A stretch of 64,000 bases of DNA from Geomonas anaerohicana. Lineage in GTDB: Bacteria; Desulfobacterota; Desulfuromonadia; Geobacterales; Geobacteraceae. The notes under the pieces were generated by a model that was not told the DNA's origin, did no database searches, and saw only the letters and a list, made by a program, of their open reading frames with translations. Below, piece by piece: positions 25,463 through 34,889 of the stretch; the stretch's first letter is position 1, and every line of letters starts with the position of its first letter. The stretch covers positions 62,001 to 126,000 of the forward strand of contig NZ_JAEMHL010000003.1 of the NCBI RefSeq assembly GCF_016458305.1, in the 5' to 3' direction. The position numbers were made by a program, and so were the translations under genes.

Positions 25463-25681
25463 TGGGGGACGCCTCCCCCTCGCTGCAACCGCCATGTGCG
25501 AAGCCCTGCCGTTTCCCGCTCCCCCCTCTGCGGGAGATACCCCCGCAACGCCCCTAATCTGTCCAGTAGGCCAAAGCCGCCCTTGGCAAGCCTTCGGGCC
25601 GCTTTCCCGGCCTCAGCCCGTTTCCGTGCTCCCGCCTCCGCTCCAGCTCCGCCACTCCCCCGATAACCGGCATCCGGATTG
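25463..25681. repeat. Dispersed intergenic repeat, copy C, left module only
   Basis: This copy has the left module and the TTTCCCGGCCTCAGCCCG block but lacks a 12-base TTTCGC-containing unit found in copies A and B, and it stops after CCGATAACCGGCATCCGG without the hairpin module. The flanks (25192-25462 and 25682-25833) are AT-rich and hold no supported gene; a small TTCAA/TTGAA inverted repeat occurs near 25750. Confidence 0.75.
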
Positions 25682-25833
25682 ATCTGCAAAAAAGAAGGCT
25701 CTGTTAAGCTATAGTGTTGGAAATTTGCATCCCCCACGGATAGGCTACACTTCAAGTAGTTTTGAAGGGAGGGTGCGCTGTCATGCCTGTGTTACGCTGT
25801 ATTGGCCGGGGTGTTCCTGGACAGTTCGACAAC

Positions 25834-25860
25834 AAAAAGGGGGACGGTGTTCTGTCCCCC
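25834..25860 (-). terminator. Terminator downstream of the curlin gene
   Basis: On the minus strand a GGGGGAC stem (25860-25854 with 25845-25839) is followed by TTTTTG. It lies 40 bases after the curlin stop codon and so ends the curli operon. Confidence 0.8.
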
Positions 25861-25899
25861 TCATATCAAGGCATAGGCGCGTAGAGATCGGTGCTACCG

Positions 25900-26880
25900 T
25901 TAGTTGCTCTGAGTGACGGCAACGTTATTAAAGTTGCCGGTCTGGCTCACGGTGCTGCTGTTCCAGGCGCCGCTTTGAGTCTGGGTAGCGATATTGTCGT
26001 TTCCGACCTGAGTCAGCTTGGCGAAGTTGTTATCGCCGACCTGGTTTTGAACTGCGGAGTTACGGTCTCCCACCATGGTGATGTCCGCAACCGTGGCGAT
26101 GCCTAGCTGTGTCTGGCTGGCAAAGTTGTTCGAACCGACGATGTCGATAACCGCGCTACGATTGGTGAGCCCCCAAACGGTGTATGCCTGAACCTGCTCG
26201 GTCGTATTGAAGCTGCCGACCATCTTGGCGCTGGCAACATCCTGCATGCCGTCTTGAAGTTGGGTCGAGATGTTATCGTTCCCGGTCTGGATAATTTCCA
26301 TGCCGATGGATTTCCCGCTCAGGCTGGTCTGTGTGCCCGAATTGTTGTTACCGGTCTGCTGCAGGAGCATGTCCTGGATCCCATAGGTGCCGTATTTGTA
26401 GGTTGTGACCTGGGTTCCGAGGTTGTTGTTCCCCACTTGTTGTATGTCGATAGCGAATTTGCCGGCAGAATACCCCTCATGTGCCGAGAGATCCTGGGTG
26501 CCGCTGTTGTCGTCCCCGGTTTGAGTGATTCGTGACCCCTGGTTACCCACATGCCAGGTGGTGCTGGCCATATTGCGATCACCTTCCTGATAGATCACGG
26601 CGCCGGAAACATAGCCAACGAGCTGACTGGAGTTCGCGGGGGTTCCTGCATTCCCCTGGTCCACGGTTGCCGTGTTGGTGTCTCCGAGCTGGTCCACATC
26701 TGCCTTGAGGTAGTCGCCATACTGATTGACGGTCGCCGTATTGTCGGCGCCAACCTGATCAGTTGTTGCAAGAACGTTATTGCCCACCTGGATCACGTCC
26801 GACAGGTTGCCGGCAAACGCGAGACATGGAGTTACTACGGCGAGCAACATACCCAAGGCCATCATTCTCGTCTGTTTCAT
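25900..26880 (-). CDS. Long curlin-repeat protein, probable curli fibre subunit
   Basis: The 326-residue protein has a signal peptide (1-23, LAFA-GN) followed by at least 13 imperfect curlin repeats of the form Q-x-G-x2-N-x-A/G-x-x-Q, such as QVGNDNIATQTQ and QTGNNNSGTQ. These form the stacked strand-loop-strand units of functional amyloid. CsgA and CsgB have five repeats, so this subunit is much longer. It lies downstream of csgE, csgF and csgG and probably forms the fibre, with no separate nucleator seen. Confidence 0.9.
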   Translation of the reverse strand: MKQTRMMALGMLLAVVTPCLAFAGNLSDVIQVGNNVLATTDQVGADNTATVNQYGDYLKADVDQLGDTNTATVDQGNAGTPANSSQLVGYVSGAVIYQEGDRNMASTTWHVGNQGSRITQTGDDNSGTQDLSAHEGYSAGKFAIDIQQVGNNNLGTQVTTYKYGTYGIQDMLLQQTGNNNSGTQTSLSGKSIGMEIIQTGNDNISTQLQDGMQDVASAKMVGSFNTTEQVQAYTVWGLTNRSAVIDIVGSNNFASQTQLGIATVADITMVGDRNSAVQNQVGDNNFAKLTQVGNDNIATQTQSGAWNSSTVSQTGNFNNVAVTQSN

Positions 26881-26961
26881 TTAGCTTCTCCTTTTTTGGT
26901 AGATGTTGGTTGGCACGCGCATATGCCCAAAAACACCTGCATTTCGATGTTTTGCAAGGTG

Positions 26962-27900
26962 CTATTTTCTTGAAATTTTGGTCGCCTTAACCCCCTGCAG
27001 TGCATCATTGCGGAGTTCGACCTCGATGCCTTCGCGTTCCTCCAGATATTTTTTAATTAACGGAGTGCCGATATCGGCTGGATCTTTCAGCTCCCAGAGG
27101 CCGGCGAGAATGCCTTCGACAATCAGGTCAAACACGCTTTTTTCAATCGCCTCAACGGTGCAGATGGCTGCCGGCTCATTGGTCGAGAAACCGATTTCAG
27201 CCTCCAGCAGGTCCTTGATCGAAATGAACTTGAACACGCCGGCGTCAAGCTCCCTGGACAGAACTGTTTTGGTGGTATTGACCGTCTTTAGAATGACGCC
27301 GTTCTTGGTTGACACGGCCCGCAGAAAGATGGAGAGCTGGTCCTGGCGGTACTGCAGTGAGGCGCCGATGCCTGTGAGCTTTCCGCCCATGGCGCTGGTT
27401 ACCAGGTTGGTGTCGTATGAGATGATGCCGCCTTCCAGCATAATGCCGGCATACATCAGCGGTGGCAATTCGATCTGCGGGGGCACTTCTCCTCGAGCTT
27501 TCGCGGTTGCCGCATAGCTTTCGCTGGTTTGCCGGATGATCTTGCGCTCCGTCAGGAGGTTGTTGAGCCCCTCCCTCTCTATCGGGACGAACCACCCGGA
27601 GTCTTCAAGCGCTTTTATGAGCATTGTGGTCGAGCCCTGGGTCACCGCGGTGGAAAAGCTCGACACGTTTGAAGAGTATTTGTATTGCCCGGTCTGATCA
27701 CGGAATTTATAGACCGCTACCGGAATGCGCTGTTTTGGCTTAGGCAAGCCCATTAACGCCTTATGTGTGGATGTCGCGTACCCTCCAAAGCCAGGCGTGG
27801 CACGACCGGTACCGATGACGGACATTTCTGTGGCGCAGCCGCTCATGCCAAGCGCCAGCAAAACGATGACTAACGTAAAAAGCATCTTTGTTCTTTTCAA
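26962..27900 (-). CDS. csgG: Curli secretion channel lipoprotein CsgG
   Basis: The 312-residue protein has a lipoprotein signal with lipobox LGMSGC (Cys about 22) and the CsgG domain: IPVAVYKFRDQTGQYKY, then TTMLIKALEDSGWFVPIER with EGLNNLLTERKI, and GGIISYDTN. CsgG forms the nonameric outer-membrane pore through which curli subunits leave the cell. It follows csgF after 15 bases and precedes the fibre gene by 81 bases. Confidence 0.94.
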   Translation of the reverse strand: MKRTKMLFTLVIVLLALGMSGCATEMSVIGTGRATPGFGGYATSTHKALMGLPKPKQRIPVAVYKFRDQTGQYKYSSNVSSFSTAVTQGSTTMLIKALEDSGWFVPIEREGLNNLLTERKIIRQTSESYAATAKARGEVPPQIELPPLMYAGIMLEGGIISYDTNLVTSAMGGKLTGIGASLQYRQDQLSIFLRAVSTKNGVILKTVNTTKTVLSRELDAGVFKFISIKDLLEAEIGFSTNEPAAICTVEAIEKSVFDLIVEGILAGLWELKDPADIGTPLIKKYLEEREGIEVELRNDALQGVKATKISRK

Positions 27901-27915
27901 GTTTTCACCCCTTTG

Positions 27916-28323
27916 CTAGAAATTGGGAACCGTGACCGTTGTCGTACCACCGTTGACGGTATCAATAATCGTTATAGTGAAGCTGTCGACCCCACCCGTC
28001 ACATCGACATCCATGCCTGCGTAGGAATAATGGCCGGGCTTAAAACCGTCTTCACCGTACATGTCTTTGGTGAGTTTGGAGGTCACCGCGTAAAGCAGGC
28101 TCCTTTGCAGTGATTCGTCGAATTGCTCCAACGGCGTCAATGCCGCGGCCTTCTCCTTGTGGTCGTTTTGCATGGCGGCCGAATTGAGAAGATAGGCGCC
28201 GTTAAAAGCATTGCCGCCCACAAACGACGGGTTGACAGGGGTGTGAACCAGTTCTGAGGCAAAGGCTTGCCCTCCCATAAAGATACACATGACCATAACA
28301 GCCAGCTTTTTCTGAACACTCAT
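27916..28323 (-). CDS. csgF: Curli assembly protein CsgF
   Basis: The start at 28323 has AATAGGAGG upstream; the longer frame to 28353 overlaps csgE. The 135-residue protein has a signal peptide (about 1-22, AFA-SE) and the CsgF N-terminus (HTPVNPSFVGGNAFNGAYLL), which plugs the CsgG channel and couples it to fibre nucleation. The C-terminus is beta-rich. Confidence 0.92.
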   Translation of the reverse strand: MSVQKKLAVMVMCIFMGGQAFASELVHTPVNPSFVGGNAFNGAYLLNSAAMQNDHKEKAAALTPLEQFDESLQRSLLYAVTSKLTKDMYGEDGFKPGHYSYAGMDVDVTGGVDSFTITIIDTVNGGTTTVTVPNF

Positions 28324-28349
28324 TATGCCCCCTCCTATTAACGTCATTG

Positions 28350-28751
28350 TCAATGGATGCCGTCACCACGTAAATCCTTCTCTTGCTCGAGATTCTCGTT
28401 CGCTTCGCTTCGAGCTTGCAAAAAATCCTCACAGTACGCCACCGCCTCGGAGGCAAGATTCTCTGTCTCCGCTGCATTAGGCTTCAAAAGTGTCTTGTAG
28501 ACCAGCTCGCCGTTTATTTCGATGGTGAGCCAACTCCCTGCGCGCACGTCATACTGCTCGTCCATGACGATGTTGTAGCCGGTGGCGCCGGTTTCCCAAA
28601 GGGAGCTAAATACACAGACGAAATCCTGGCCAGGCTTTGACTTGGTCTGGTTGATGATAAGGCCATCAATTTCGATATCTGCTGTCTGTGCCGAAAGTGG
28701 CAACGCCTGGGCTAGCAACAGCCAAAGAAAGGCTAGCAGAGGAAGCACCAT
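28350..28751 (-). CDS. csgE: Curli secretion specificity factor CsgE
   Basis: The start at 28751 follows GCGGAGGC and begins a signal peptide (MVLPLLAFLWLLLAQALP, cleavage near LSA-QT); an extended frame to 28964 lacks a site. The mature part has the CsgE pattern, with LIINQTKSKPGQDF and an acidic C-terminal helix. CsgE caps the periplasmic face of CsgG and recruits subunits. It is the first gene of the csgE-csgF-csgG-curlin operon. No csgD regulator is present. Confidence 0.88.
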   Translation of the reverse strand: MVLPLLAFLWLLLAQALPLSAQTADIEIDGLIINQTKSKPGQDFVCVFSSLWETGATGYNIVMDEQYDVRAGSWLTIEINGELVYKTLLKPNAAETENLASEAVAYCEDFLQARSEANENLEQEKDLRGDGIH

Positions 28752-29389
28752 CCAGCCTCCGCAGCGACATGCCGGCGCGCATTGCAAGAGGGGTTTGCTA
28801 ACAGGGGCCCTGCTATTACCACCGTGATCTCGCCGCGAAGCTGCCCAATCAGAAAAAACCACCATCGACATTCGTTTTCTCCCGTTTTGTGCCTCGCGCG
28901 CATCTTTGCGCTTTTGGCTACAGGCAAGCCGTGGGAACGTCCGCAGCATAGACTTCGGCTGCATGCGGCGCGAACCGATCCCTTTAATTAATATTTTTAA
29001 GCTGTAATTTGGTTGTTTTTGAGGGTCGCGAAGTGCCGATAGGAAGGGCTGCCTGCCTCCTTGTTAGCTGGTGTAAACATTAGCAGATGCTAACGATAGC
29101 ACCTGAAAATCAGATTGCTACCAGGAAATAAAAATCATTCACCGGCAGGCCGACAGCCGGAAACCCAAAAGCGCCTTAAGGAGCGGCCGTGTCCGGCCGC
29201 ACCTTAAGGCCAACCACCCAACCCCACAGGCAAAATTCCACGTACCGCTTGAGAATTAAAAATAACTAAATATACTCCATCGGATGGTGCCGCGTAGGTC
29301 AATGGCTTAACGCATTGAGCCTGAGGAGGGGGGGCAGAAAGAGCCTGTAGAAGCCCCAAATTCGCCCTGTAGCCGGAGATCCTGACGGC
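28752..29389. other. Intergenic between divergent curli and conjugation operons, contains repeat copy D
   Basis: The gap should hold the curli promoter and the promoter for the conjugation operon. Repeat copy D occupies 29142-29236. The remainder is AT-rich from 28980 to 29130 and holds no supported gene; minus-strand frames here are upstream extensions of csgE with no ribosome site. Confidence 0.5.
29142..29236. repeat. Dispersed intergenic repeat, copy D, right module only
   Basis: This copy has only the right module: GGCAGGCCGACAGCCGG, CCCAAAAGCGCC and the hairpin (29173-29210). Its outer stem is GCCTTAAGG/CCTTAAGGC and its inner stem GCGGCC/GGCCGC. Relative to copy A the fifth base pair of the outer stem changes from G-C to T-A, so both arms changed together. 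Confidence 0.8.
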
Positions 29390-29914
29390 ATGGCTATACC
29401 GATACGCGATGAGAGGGTGTTAAGGCGAATGGTGGCGGTCCTTCTTCTCCTCGGAGCGATGCATGTCCTCGGAGCCGAGTATCGAGGGGCATTCTGGATC
29501 AACGTCACCGACAGCGAACCGATGGGCCTGTATCGCCTCCATCCGGTGCAGGGGGAAGTCCAGCGCGGGGAGATGGTCATCATGGAGGTCCCCGAAGAGT
29601 TCCGGCAGTATGTCTACGGCCGGGGCTGGCTTCCCCAGGGATGGCCGCTGTTGAAGCACGTCGGAGCCGTCGCCGGGGATTCCTACTGCGTGGAGCAAGG
29701 GCGGTTCATCGTCAACGGAAGTGTGATCGGTCCGGTCTACGCCTCCGACCAGGAGGGGCGGCTGCTGCCGAAAGTCGAAGGGTGCCGCGAGGTGCCGGCC
29801 GGGTATTTCCTCCCCGTGGCCACTCACATCGCGCGGTCCTTCGATGGCCGCTACATGGGAGCCGTGAAATTATCTGTCATCAAGGGGGTGGCAAGGCCGG
29901 TCGTCACCTTTTAA
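29390..29914 (+). CDS. traF: TraF-like S26 signal peptidase for conjugative pilin
   Basis: The 174-residue protein has one N-terminal membrane segment (RRMVAVLLLLGAMHVLGA) and an S26 peptidase fold. The likely nucleophile Ser is in VTDSEPMGLYRL and the general-base Lys in LLKHVGAVAGD. TraF-type peptidases process and cyclise TrbC-type pilins, and a TrbC-like pilin is encoded at 38484. It is the first gene of the conjugation operon. Confidence 0.88.
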   Translation: MAIPIRDERVLRRMVAVLLLLGAMHVLGAEYRGAFWINVTDSEPMGLYRLHPVQGEVQRGEMVIMEVPEEFRQYVYGRGWLPQGWPLLKHVGAVAGDSYCVEQGRFIVNGSVIGPVYASDQEGRLLPKVEGCREVPAGYFLPVATHIARSFDGRYMGAVKLSVIKGVARPVVTF

Positions 29915-29941
29915 GGAAGGACAATGAACAGGAGGGTTGCC

Positions 29942-30622
29942 ATGCTTAAAGCACTCTCGACACAGCCTCACCTGATAAAGACGTTCCTCCTATTGAAGCG
30001 TTGGTGGCAAGCAGGCATTTTGAATACGCTCGTAGACGATCTCTATTTTTGCCAGGAGGTCTTTTGGCTTGAGGATTTACATTCCCCTGAAGATAAGCCC
30101 AAGTCGATATCCATAGTCGATATGACGGAATGGGCCCGCGATGGGGAGTTCCTTTTGCCCTACAAACGGGTAACGGTCTTAAGCGGAGGAAAGGCGTCCA
30201 CGGTAGCTTTGGCCGATTTGGTGACCTATCCGGGGATGTCCTTCTCGCACAATGATCTACCGCTCAACGATTACGCGCCATGGGACCAACTGCTCAAGGT
30301 GAACTTTCAGATCCTCGCACCCTATTTGAAACGACTGGGGCCGCACTACAGTCTGGTGACAACCGTCCATACCAACTTCCACTCCGAACATGGCTCAGAG
30401 TACGACGCTCCATGTCACAACTTGATAAATTGCGTTGGTGAAACCCTAGATGCGTTTGACGATCTCTCGAAGTTTCTGCAGGAGGCGCCCAACAGGTTCC
30501 TGGTGACAGGTTCGAACCCCATCATGGATGACCGCCACCCCTATCTCGAGCGGTGCCACGGTGAACCGCGAAGGCTTCCTCCTTACCGTTTCAAGACCAT
30601 ATTTTCAGATGCCATTCCGTAG
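29942..30622 (+). CDS. Unrecognised protein within the transfer operon
   Basis: The start at 29942 has AACAGGAGGG at good spacing; an in-frame ATG at 29924 with GGAAGG is an alternative. The protein of 226 residues has no signal peptide or membrane segment and no motif I recognise. It includes SEHGSEYDAPCHNLINCVGE in the second half. It sits between the pilin peptidase and the VirB1-like gene, so it is probably element-specific cargo or a transfer accessory factor. Confidence 0.65.
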   Translation: MLKALSTQPHLIKTFLLLKRWWQAGILNTLVDDLYFCQEVFWLEDLHSPEDKPKSISIVDMTEWARDGEFLLPYKRVTVLSGGKASTVALADLVTYPGMSFSHNDLPLNDYAPWDQLLKVNFQILAPYLKRLGPHYSLVTTVHTNFHSEHGSEYDAPCHNLINCVGETLDAFDDLSKFLQEAPNRFLVTGSNPIMDDRHPYLERCHGEPRRLPPYRFKTIFSDAIP

Positions 30623-30636
30623 TGGGGGAGGGAGCC

Positions 30637-31254
30637 ATGTTCCTGATAGGTATCACGCTCTACGCCTCAGTCATGCTCGCCGAGTGCGGCCCCGCCGTCT
30701 CCCCCGAGACCACCCAGGCCATCATCCAGGTCGAGAGCGGCGGCAACCCACTCGCCATAGGTGATAACACCCTTAAGAAGAGCTTTGCGCCCAAGAGCGC
30801 CGCGGATGCGGTGCAGCTAGCCACCCGGCTCATGCGCGAGGGGCACAACATAGACATGGGACTCATGCAGGTGAACAGCTGCCACGTGAGGCCCATGAAG
30901 CTCTCCCTCGAGGAGCTCTTCGACTCCTGCCGCAACATCCGCATCGGCACCACCATCCTCGCCGAGTTCTACCGCCAGCATAAAACCGACGATTCCGCCC
31001 AATCCCTCTTCAGGGCCCTCTCCGCCTACAACACCGGGCAGGCCTGGAAAGGAACCGGCTACATCAACCGCATCCTGCAAGCCGCAGGGGCAGGTTACCG
31101 CGTCTCGACTCCGGCGGCGCAGTTTCCGCTGCAGGCCGGCGCCATACCTCCTGGGAAACCTCCTGCCAAACCGAAAACCGCGCGTGAGTCCGCTGCGGCC
31201 TCGCCTCTGTTCTTCGACAACCTTACCGGCGCCATGACGGCAGGAGACCTCTGA
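30637..31254 (+). CDS. virB1: VirB1-like lytic transglycosylase
   Basis: The ATG at 30637 follows GGGAGGGAG. The protein of 205 residues is an SLT-type transglycosylase: the catalytic Glu is in IIQVESGGNPLAIG, and the MGLMQVNSCH and RALSAYNTG motifs follow. It should open peptidoglycan locally for the type IV secretion channel. The C-terminus is a Pro/Ala-rich tail. It ends 2 bases before the relaxase gene. Confidence 0.9.
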   Translation: MFLIGITLYASVMLAECGPAVSPETTQAIIQVESGGNPLAIGDNTLKKSFAPKSAADAVQLATRLMREGHNIDMGLMQVNSCHVRPMKLSLEELFDSCRNIRIGTTILAEFYRQHKTDDSAQSLFRALSAYNTGQAWKGTGYINRILQAAGAGYRVSTPAAQFPLQAGAIPPGKPPAKPKTARESAAASPLFFDNLTGAMTAGDL

Positions 31255-31256
31255 CC

Positions 31257-34200
31257 ATGCTTTCCCTCTCCAACGGTGGCATGACGGCTGGCCAGGCGGG
31301 GAAGTATTTCGCCACCGAGGACTACTACCTCAAGTGGGGAGAGTCCAGCTTGTGGCTGGGGAAGACGGCGCGGGATCTGAAGCTCAGGGGTAGGGTGGAA
31401 GAGCAGGCCTTCAGGAATGTGGCCGCAGGCAAAAGCCCGGACGGCATAGAGCAGCTGGTTGCTCCCAAGATGGTTATGAAACAGGGAGAAAAGGAGGAGG
31501 TGCATCGGGCCGGCAACGACCTCACCTTTTCGGCGCCGAAATCCCTATCCGTAGCCTATGCAGCCGGCAACCACGAGGTGAAGGAAATCTGGGATCAGGC
31601 CGTAATCAACACCATGAAGTACGTGGAGGAGCATTACAGCCACTACCGCACCCCGGACGGGACGAGAATTGCCGGGAATATCGTGGCTGCCAAATTCGAT
31701 CACGTCACCTCCCGCGCCCTCGATCCCGATGTGCACAGCCACGTCTTCCTGGTCAACATGGTGCACACCCCGGAGGGGAAGTGGCTCGCCAACGAGCCCA
31801 AGGCCATCTACCAGGACAAGATCTCCATCGGCATGTTGGCCCGGGAGGAAGCGATCCGTCTCTTGCGCGAAGCCGGATACCAGATCTACTTCACCGACCG
31901 CGAAAAGTTCCTGTTCGAGATAGAGGGGGTGCGCCAGGAAGAGATGGAGATCTTTTCCAAGCGCAGTGCCGCCATCGAGGAGCAGGTTGCCGAGTGGCAG
32001 AGGGATGGAACATTCCCAGGCGTGAGCGAGACACTCCTGAAGCAGTGGGCCGCCTTCGACACCCGGGACCCAAAGTTCAAAGTCACCGTTCAGGAGATCC
32101 GCGAGCTGTGGGACAAATTCTTTCGGGAGGTGAGCACCACCGCCCAGGAGGTCCGGGCGAGGTTAGAGGCTGCCAAAGCCCCGGCGCCGCCTCCGCCTAT
32201 ACATCAGCTAAAAAGCGCGCGCGAGGTGCTGAAAGAAGCCTCCTTCTTCCTCACCGACAAGGAAGTCACCTTCGAGCGTGCCAGGGTCATGAAGGCCGCC
32301 GTGCAGATCTCCGGCGGACAGCACAGCATTGCCGAGTTCGAAGGTGCTTTGAACGACCGGCGCCAGTTCCATCACCTCGGTGCCGAGTCCCACGGCTGGG
32401 ATGCCGGCAAGGAGTACTTCACCACGCGGCAGATGCTGAAGCTCGAGGCCAGCAACGTCGACACCCTGCAGGACTTGGGATCCTTCACCAGCATCACTTC
32501 CCGTCCCGAAGTCGAAGCCTACCTCAAGGGGCTCACCGGAGCCAAAGCGGCAACACTTACCCCTGATGAAACAAGGTTCGCAGACGCCTTTGCGGCAGGA
32601 GCAGCGTCTGCCGCTCAGACAGGTTTGGTAGATCTCAGCCACGGGCAGAAAGAGCACATCGTGAACGAGCTCACCGGCAGCAACGGTTTCGCGATCACAC
32701 TCGGCGACCCCGGCACCGGCAAGACCTTTGCCGCCGGAGTCATCGAGCGCTTCAACGCCGACGTACTCAACCCCACCGGCAGGGAACACCACCCCCTCAA
32801 TTTGGCCTACACCGGCAAGGCGGCCCTTGAGATGGAGACCGCCAGCGGCAAGGAGGCCTCAACCCTGCACGCCTTCCTGGACCGCTATTGGACCAACCCC
32901 ACCCCCATCCCTCCCCAGCCGAGACAACAGGAAACGCAGGTGGTGATCAGGGTGGACGAGGCATCCCTTGTTGGGGGGCGCCAGGCCGAGCAGCTTCTCA
33001 AAGTGGTCCAGGACCTGAAGGACCAAGGGCACCAGGTGAAGCTGGCGCTCATCGGCGACACGAAACAGCTCTCCAGCATCCAGGCGAGCCCCTTCTTTTC
33101 CCACGCAGCCGAACTCGCGCGCGGCGGCCACGGCGACCTCGCCCTGCTGAAAGAGATCACCCGCCAGAAAGAAGCCGGCCTCCTCGAAGTCGCCACCACC
33201 CTGAACCGGGGAAACGTCAGCCTGGGCCAAAACGCCGCCGACGCCTTGAAGCTCCTGGAACAGCAGGGGAGGGTACTCGAATTCCCCACCCGGGACGAGC
33301 TCATGCGCGCGACGGTGGAGCGGTACCTGACAGAGGCGGACAAACCCTCACTGGCAGCTGACCGCGCAGGGGAGAAACAAAGCGTCCTGGTGGTGACACC
33401 GCTCAACGCGGACCGGCAGGAACTGAACCAGAAGATACGCGCCGCCAGGCAAGAAATAGGAGAACTGGGGCAGGGCGTCACCGTCGACACATTTGTCCCC
33501 GCCGAGCAGGGCGTCACCGTCGCCGGTTACCACCCTGGCATGACCGTCTTCTTCACCGGGAAAAGAAGCCAGGATCAAACTCGAAAAGAGAGCAACCAAA
33601 TGCCCGAAAACGGCAGGGGTGAAGTCCTCTCCGTTGACCAGCTCCGCAACCAGGTCACAGTGGGGTTCAAGGACAACCGAGGCGGCACATCGAGCAGGAG
33701 CTTCGGCCCATCCGAGCTGGCACAAAAGGCCACCCTGTACGAGGTGGAGCAACGGGAGTTCGCCCCCGGCGACAGCGTCATCTTCACCAAGAACATCTTC
33801 GACAAAAGCATCGTCTCAGCGGAGAGCGGTCGGAAGGTGAAGGTCAGGAATGGGGAGCGGGGCGGAATCGAGAAGATAACCTCCACCAACGCCGGCCAGC
33901 TCGCCACCGTGAGGCTGGCTGACGGTAGACGCGTGAATGTGAACCTGGACGGGTACGGACCGCAGTTTCTGGAACACGGCTACGCCGTCACCGTGCACAA
34001 AGGGCAGGGCGCGACGGTGGACGTGGTCCTCTCCTACAACTACGTCCAGCCCACTCAGAACCGCGACAGCAGCCTCAAGGCCCTAACCGGCATCGACACC
34101 ACCCCGGACGACTTCAAACGCTGGAACGCCGGCCTCACCGCATACGACAAAAGATACCGCTCCGAGGCCACCATCGGCGGGCATACCGGCACCGTCTTCT

Positions 34201-34817
34201 TCGTGATGATCGCCGACCGGCAAAACCTCCAGGAGCAGAAAGGAATCGCGGTCAGGTTTTCCAACGGCCGCGCCGTCATGGAGGACGCCGCCACCCGCCA
34301 CCAGATGCGCGAGGCCGGCATGCACTGGTCCCCGGACCAGCAGGCCTGGGTGGCCACCGTCACCAACGACCGCGCCTTCAACCTGATGACCACTCACCCG
34401 CTGCGCGACCAGCGCTACCTTACCCAGCTCAAAGATGACCTCGCGCAGGCAAAGAGGCAGCCAACAAATTCCGCGCCGATCCAACCTGACCACCCTCGTG
34501 CCGGGATCGACAGCACAGCGGAGACCGAGCGCTACGGCCGAGCCTCCTACAACCTCTTCAACGTCGCCCTCACGCGGTCACGTTACGACGCTGCTGTCTT
34601 CACCAATTCAGTACCGGTTCTCAAGCAGGCAGTCCAGGTCATCGACATGAAAACTTCCACCATAACCAAAGAGATGCTGGAGCAGCGGAACACCCCTCAG
34701 AAAAGTGGGGCGGAGGTACCACGCATTCTCCCCTCCGCACCGATACCTACGCATCAACCGATACCTCCCCCGCAGCCGGTCAAAGCACCGGACCGCGAGC
34801 TGGAGCTGAAGCGCTAG
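31257..34817 (+). CDS. traI: MobF conjugative relaxase-helicase (TrwC/TraI type)
   Basis: The 1186-residue protein has an N-terminal relaxase domain (about 1-300): the catalytic tyrosines lie in TEDYYLKWG (about 22-26) and the metal-binding histidines in DHVTSRALDPDVHSHVFL. An SF1B helicase follows, with Walker A LGDPGTGKTFAA (about 480) and a RVDEASLVGGRQ segment (about 565). The enzyme nicks oriT, stays bound to the 5' end and unwinds DNA for transfer. MobF relaxases are usually paired with F- or VirB-type systems; here the partner is a Trb-type channel. Confidence 0.93.
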   Translation: MLSLSNGGMTAGQAGKYFATEDYYLKWGESSLWLGKTARDLKLRGRVEEQAFRNVAAGKSPDGIEQLVAPKMVMKQGEKEEVHRAGNDLTFSAPKSLSVAYAAGNHEVKEIWDQAVINTMKYVEEHYSHYRTPDGTRIAGNIVAAKFDHVTSRALDPDVHSHVFLVNMVHTPEGKWLANEPKAIYQDKISIGMLAREEAIRLLREAGYQIYFTDREKFLFEIEGVRQEEMEIFSKRSAAIEEQVAEWQRDGTFPGVSETLLKQWAAFDTRDPKFKVTVQEIRELWDKFFREVSTTAQEVRARLEAAKAPAPPPPIHQLKSAREVLKEASFFLTDKEVTFERARVMKAAVQISGGQHSIAEFEGALNDRRQFHHLGAESHGWDAGKEYFTTRQMLKLEASNVDTLQDLGSFTSITSRPEVEAYLKGLTGAKAATLTPDETRFADAFAAGAASAAQTGLVDLSHGQKEHIVNELTGSNGFAITLGDPGTGKTFAAGVIERFNADVLNPTGREHHPLNLAYTGKAALEMETASGKEASTLHAFLDRYWTNPTPIPPQPRQQETQVVIRVDEASLVGGRQAEQLLKVVQDLKDQGHQVKLALIGDTKQLSSIQASPFFSHAAELARGGHGDLALLKEITRQKEAGLLEVATTLNRGNVSLGQNAADALKLLEQQGRVLEFPTRDELMRATVERYLTEADKPSLAADRAGEKQSVLVVTPLNADRQELNQKIRAARQEIGELGQGVTVDTFVPAEQGVTVAGYHPGMTVFFTGKRSQDQTRKESNQMPENGRGEVLSVDQLRNQVTVGFKDNRGGTSSRSFGPSELAQKATLYEVEQREFAPGDSVIFTKNIFDKSIVSAESGRKVKVRNGERGGIEKITSTNAGQLATVRLADGRRVNVNLDGYGPQFLEHGYAVTVHKGQGATVDVVLSYNYVQPTQNRDSSLKALTGIDTTPDDFKRWNAGLTAYDKRYRSEATIGGHTGTVFFVMIADRQNLQEQKGIAVRFSNGRAVMEDAATRHQMREAGMHWSPDQQAWVATVTNDRAFNLMTTHPLRDQRYLTQLKDDLAQAKRQPTNSAPIQPDHPRAGIDSTAETERYGRASYNLFNVALTRSRYDAAVFTNSVPVLKQAVQVIDMKTSTITKEMLEQRNTPQKSGAEVPRILPSAPIPTHQPIPPPQPVKAPDRELELKR

Positions 34818-34889
34818 AGTGCCGTATCCGGAATCGGTTCACAAGCCAGCAACGGGGAAGCCAGGCCAGGTCAAATGCCCCCATTTTCT

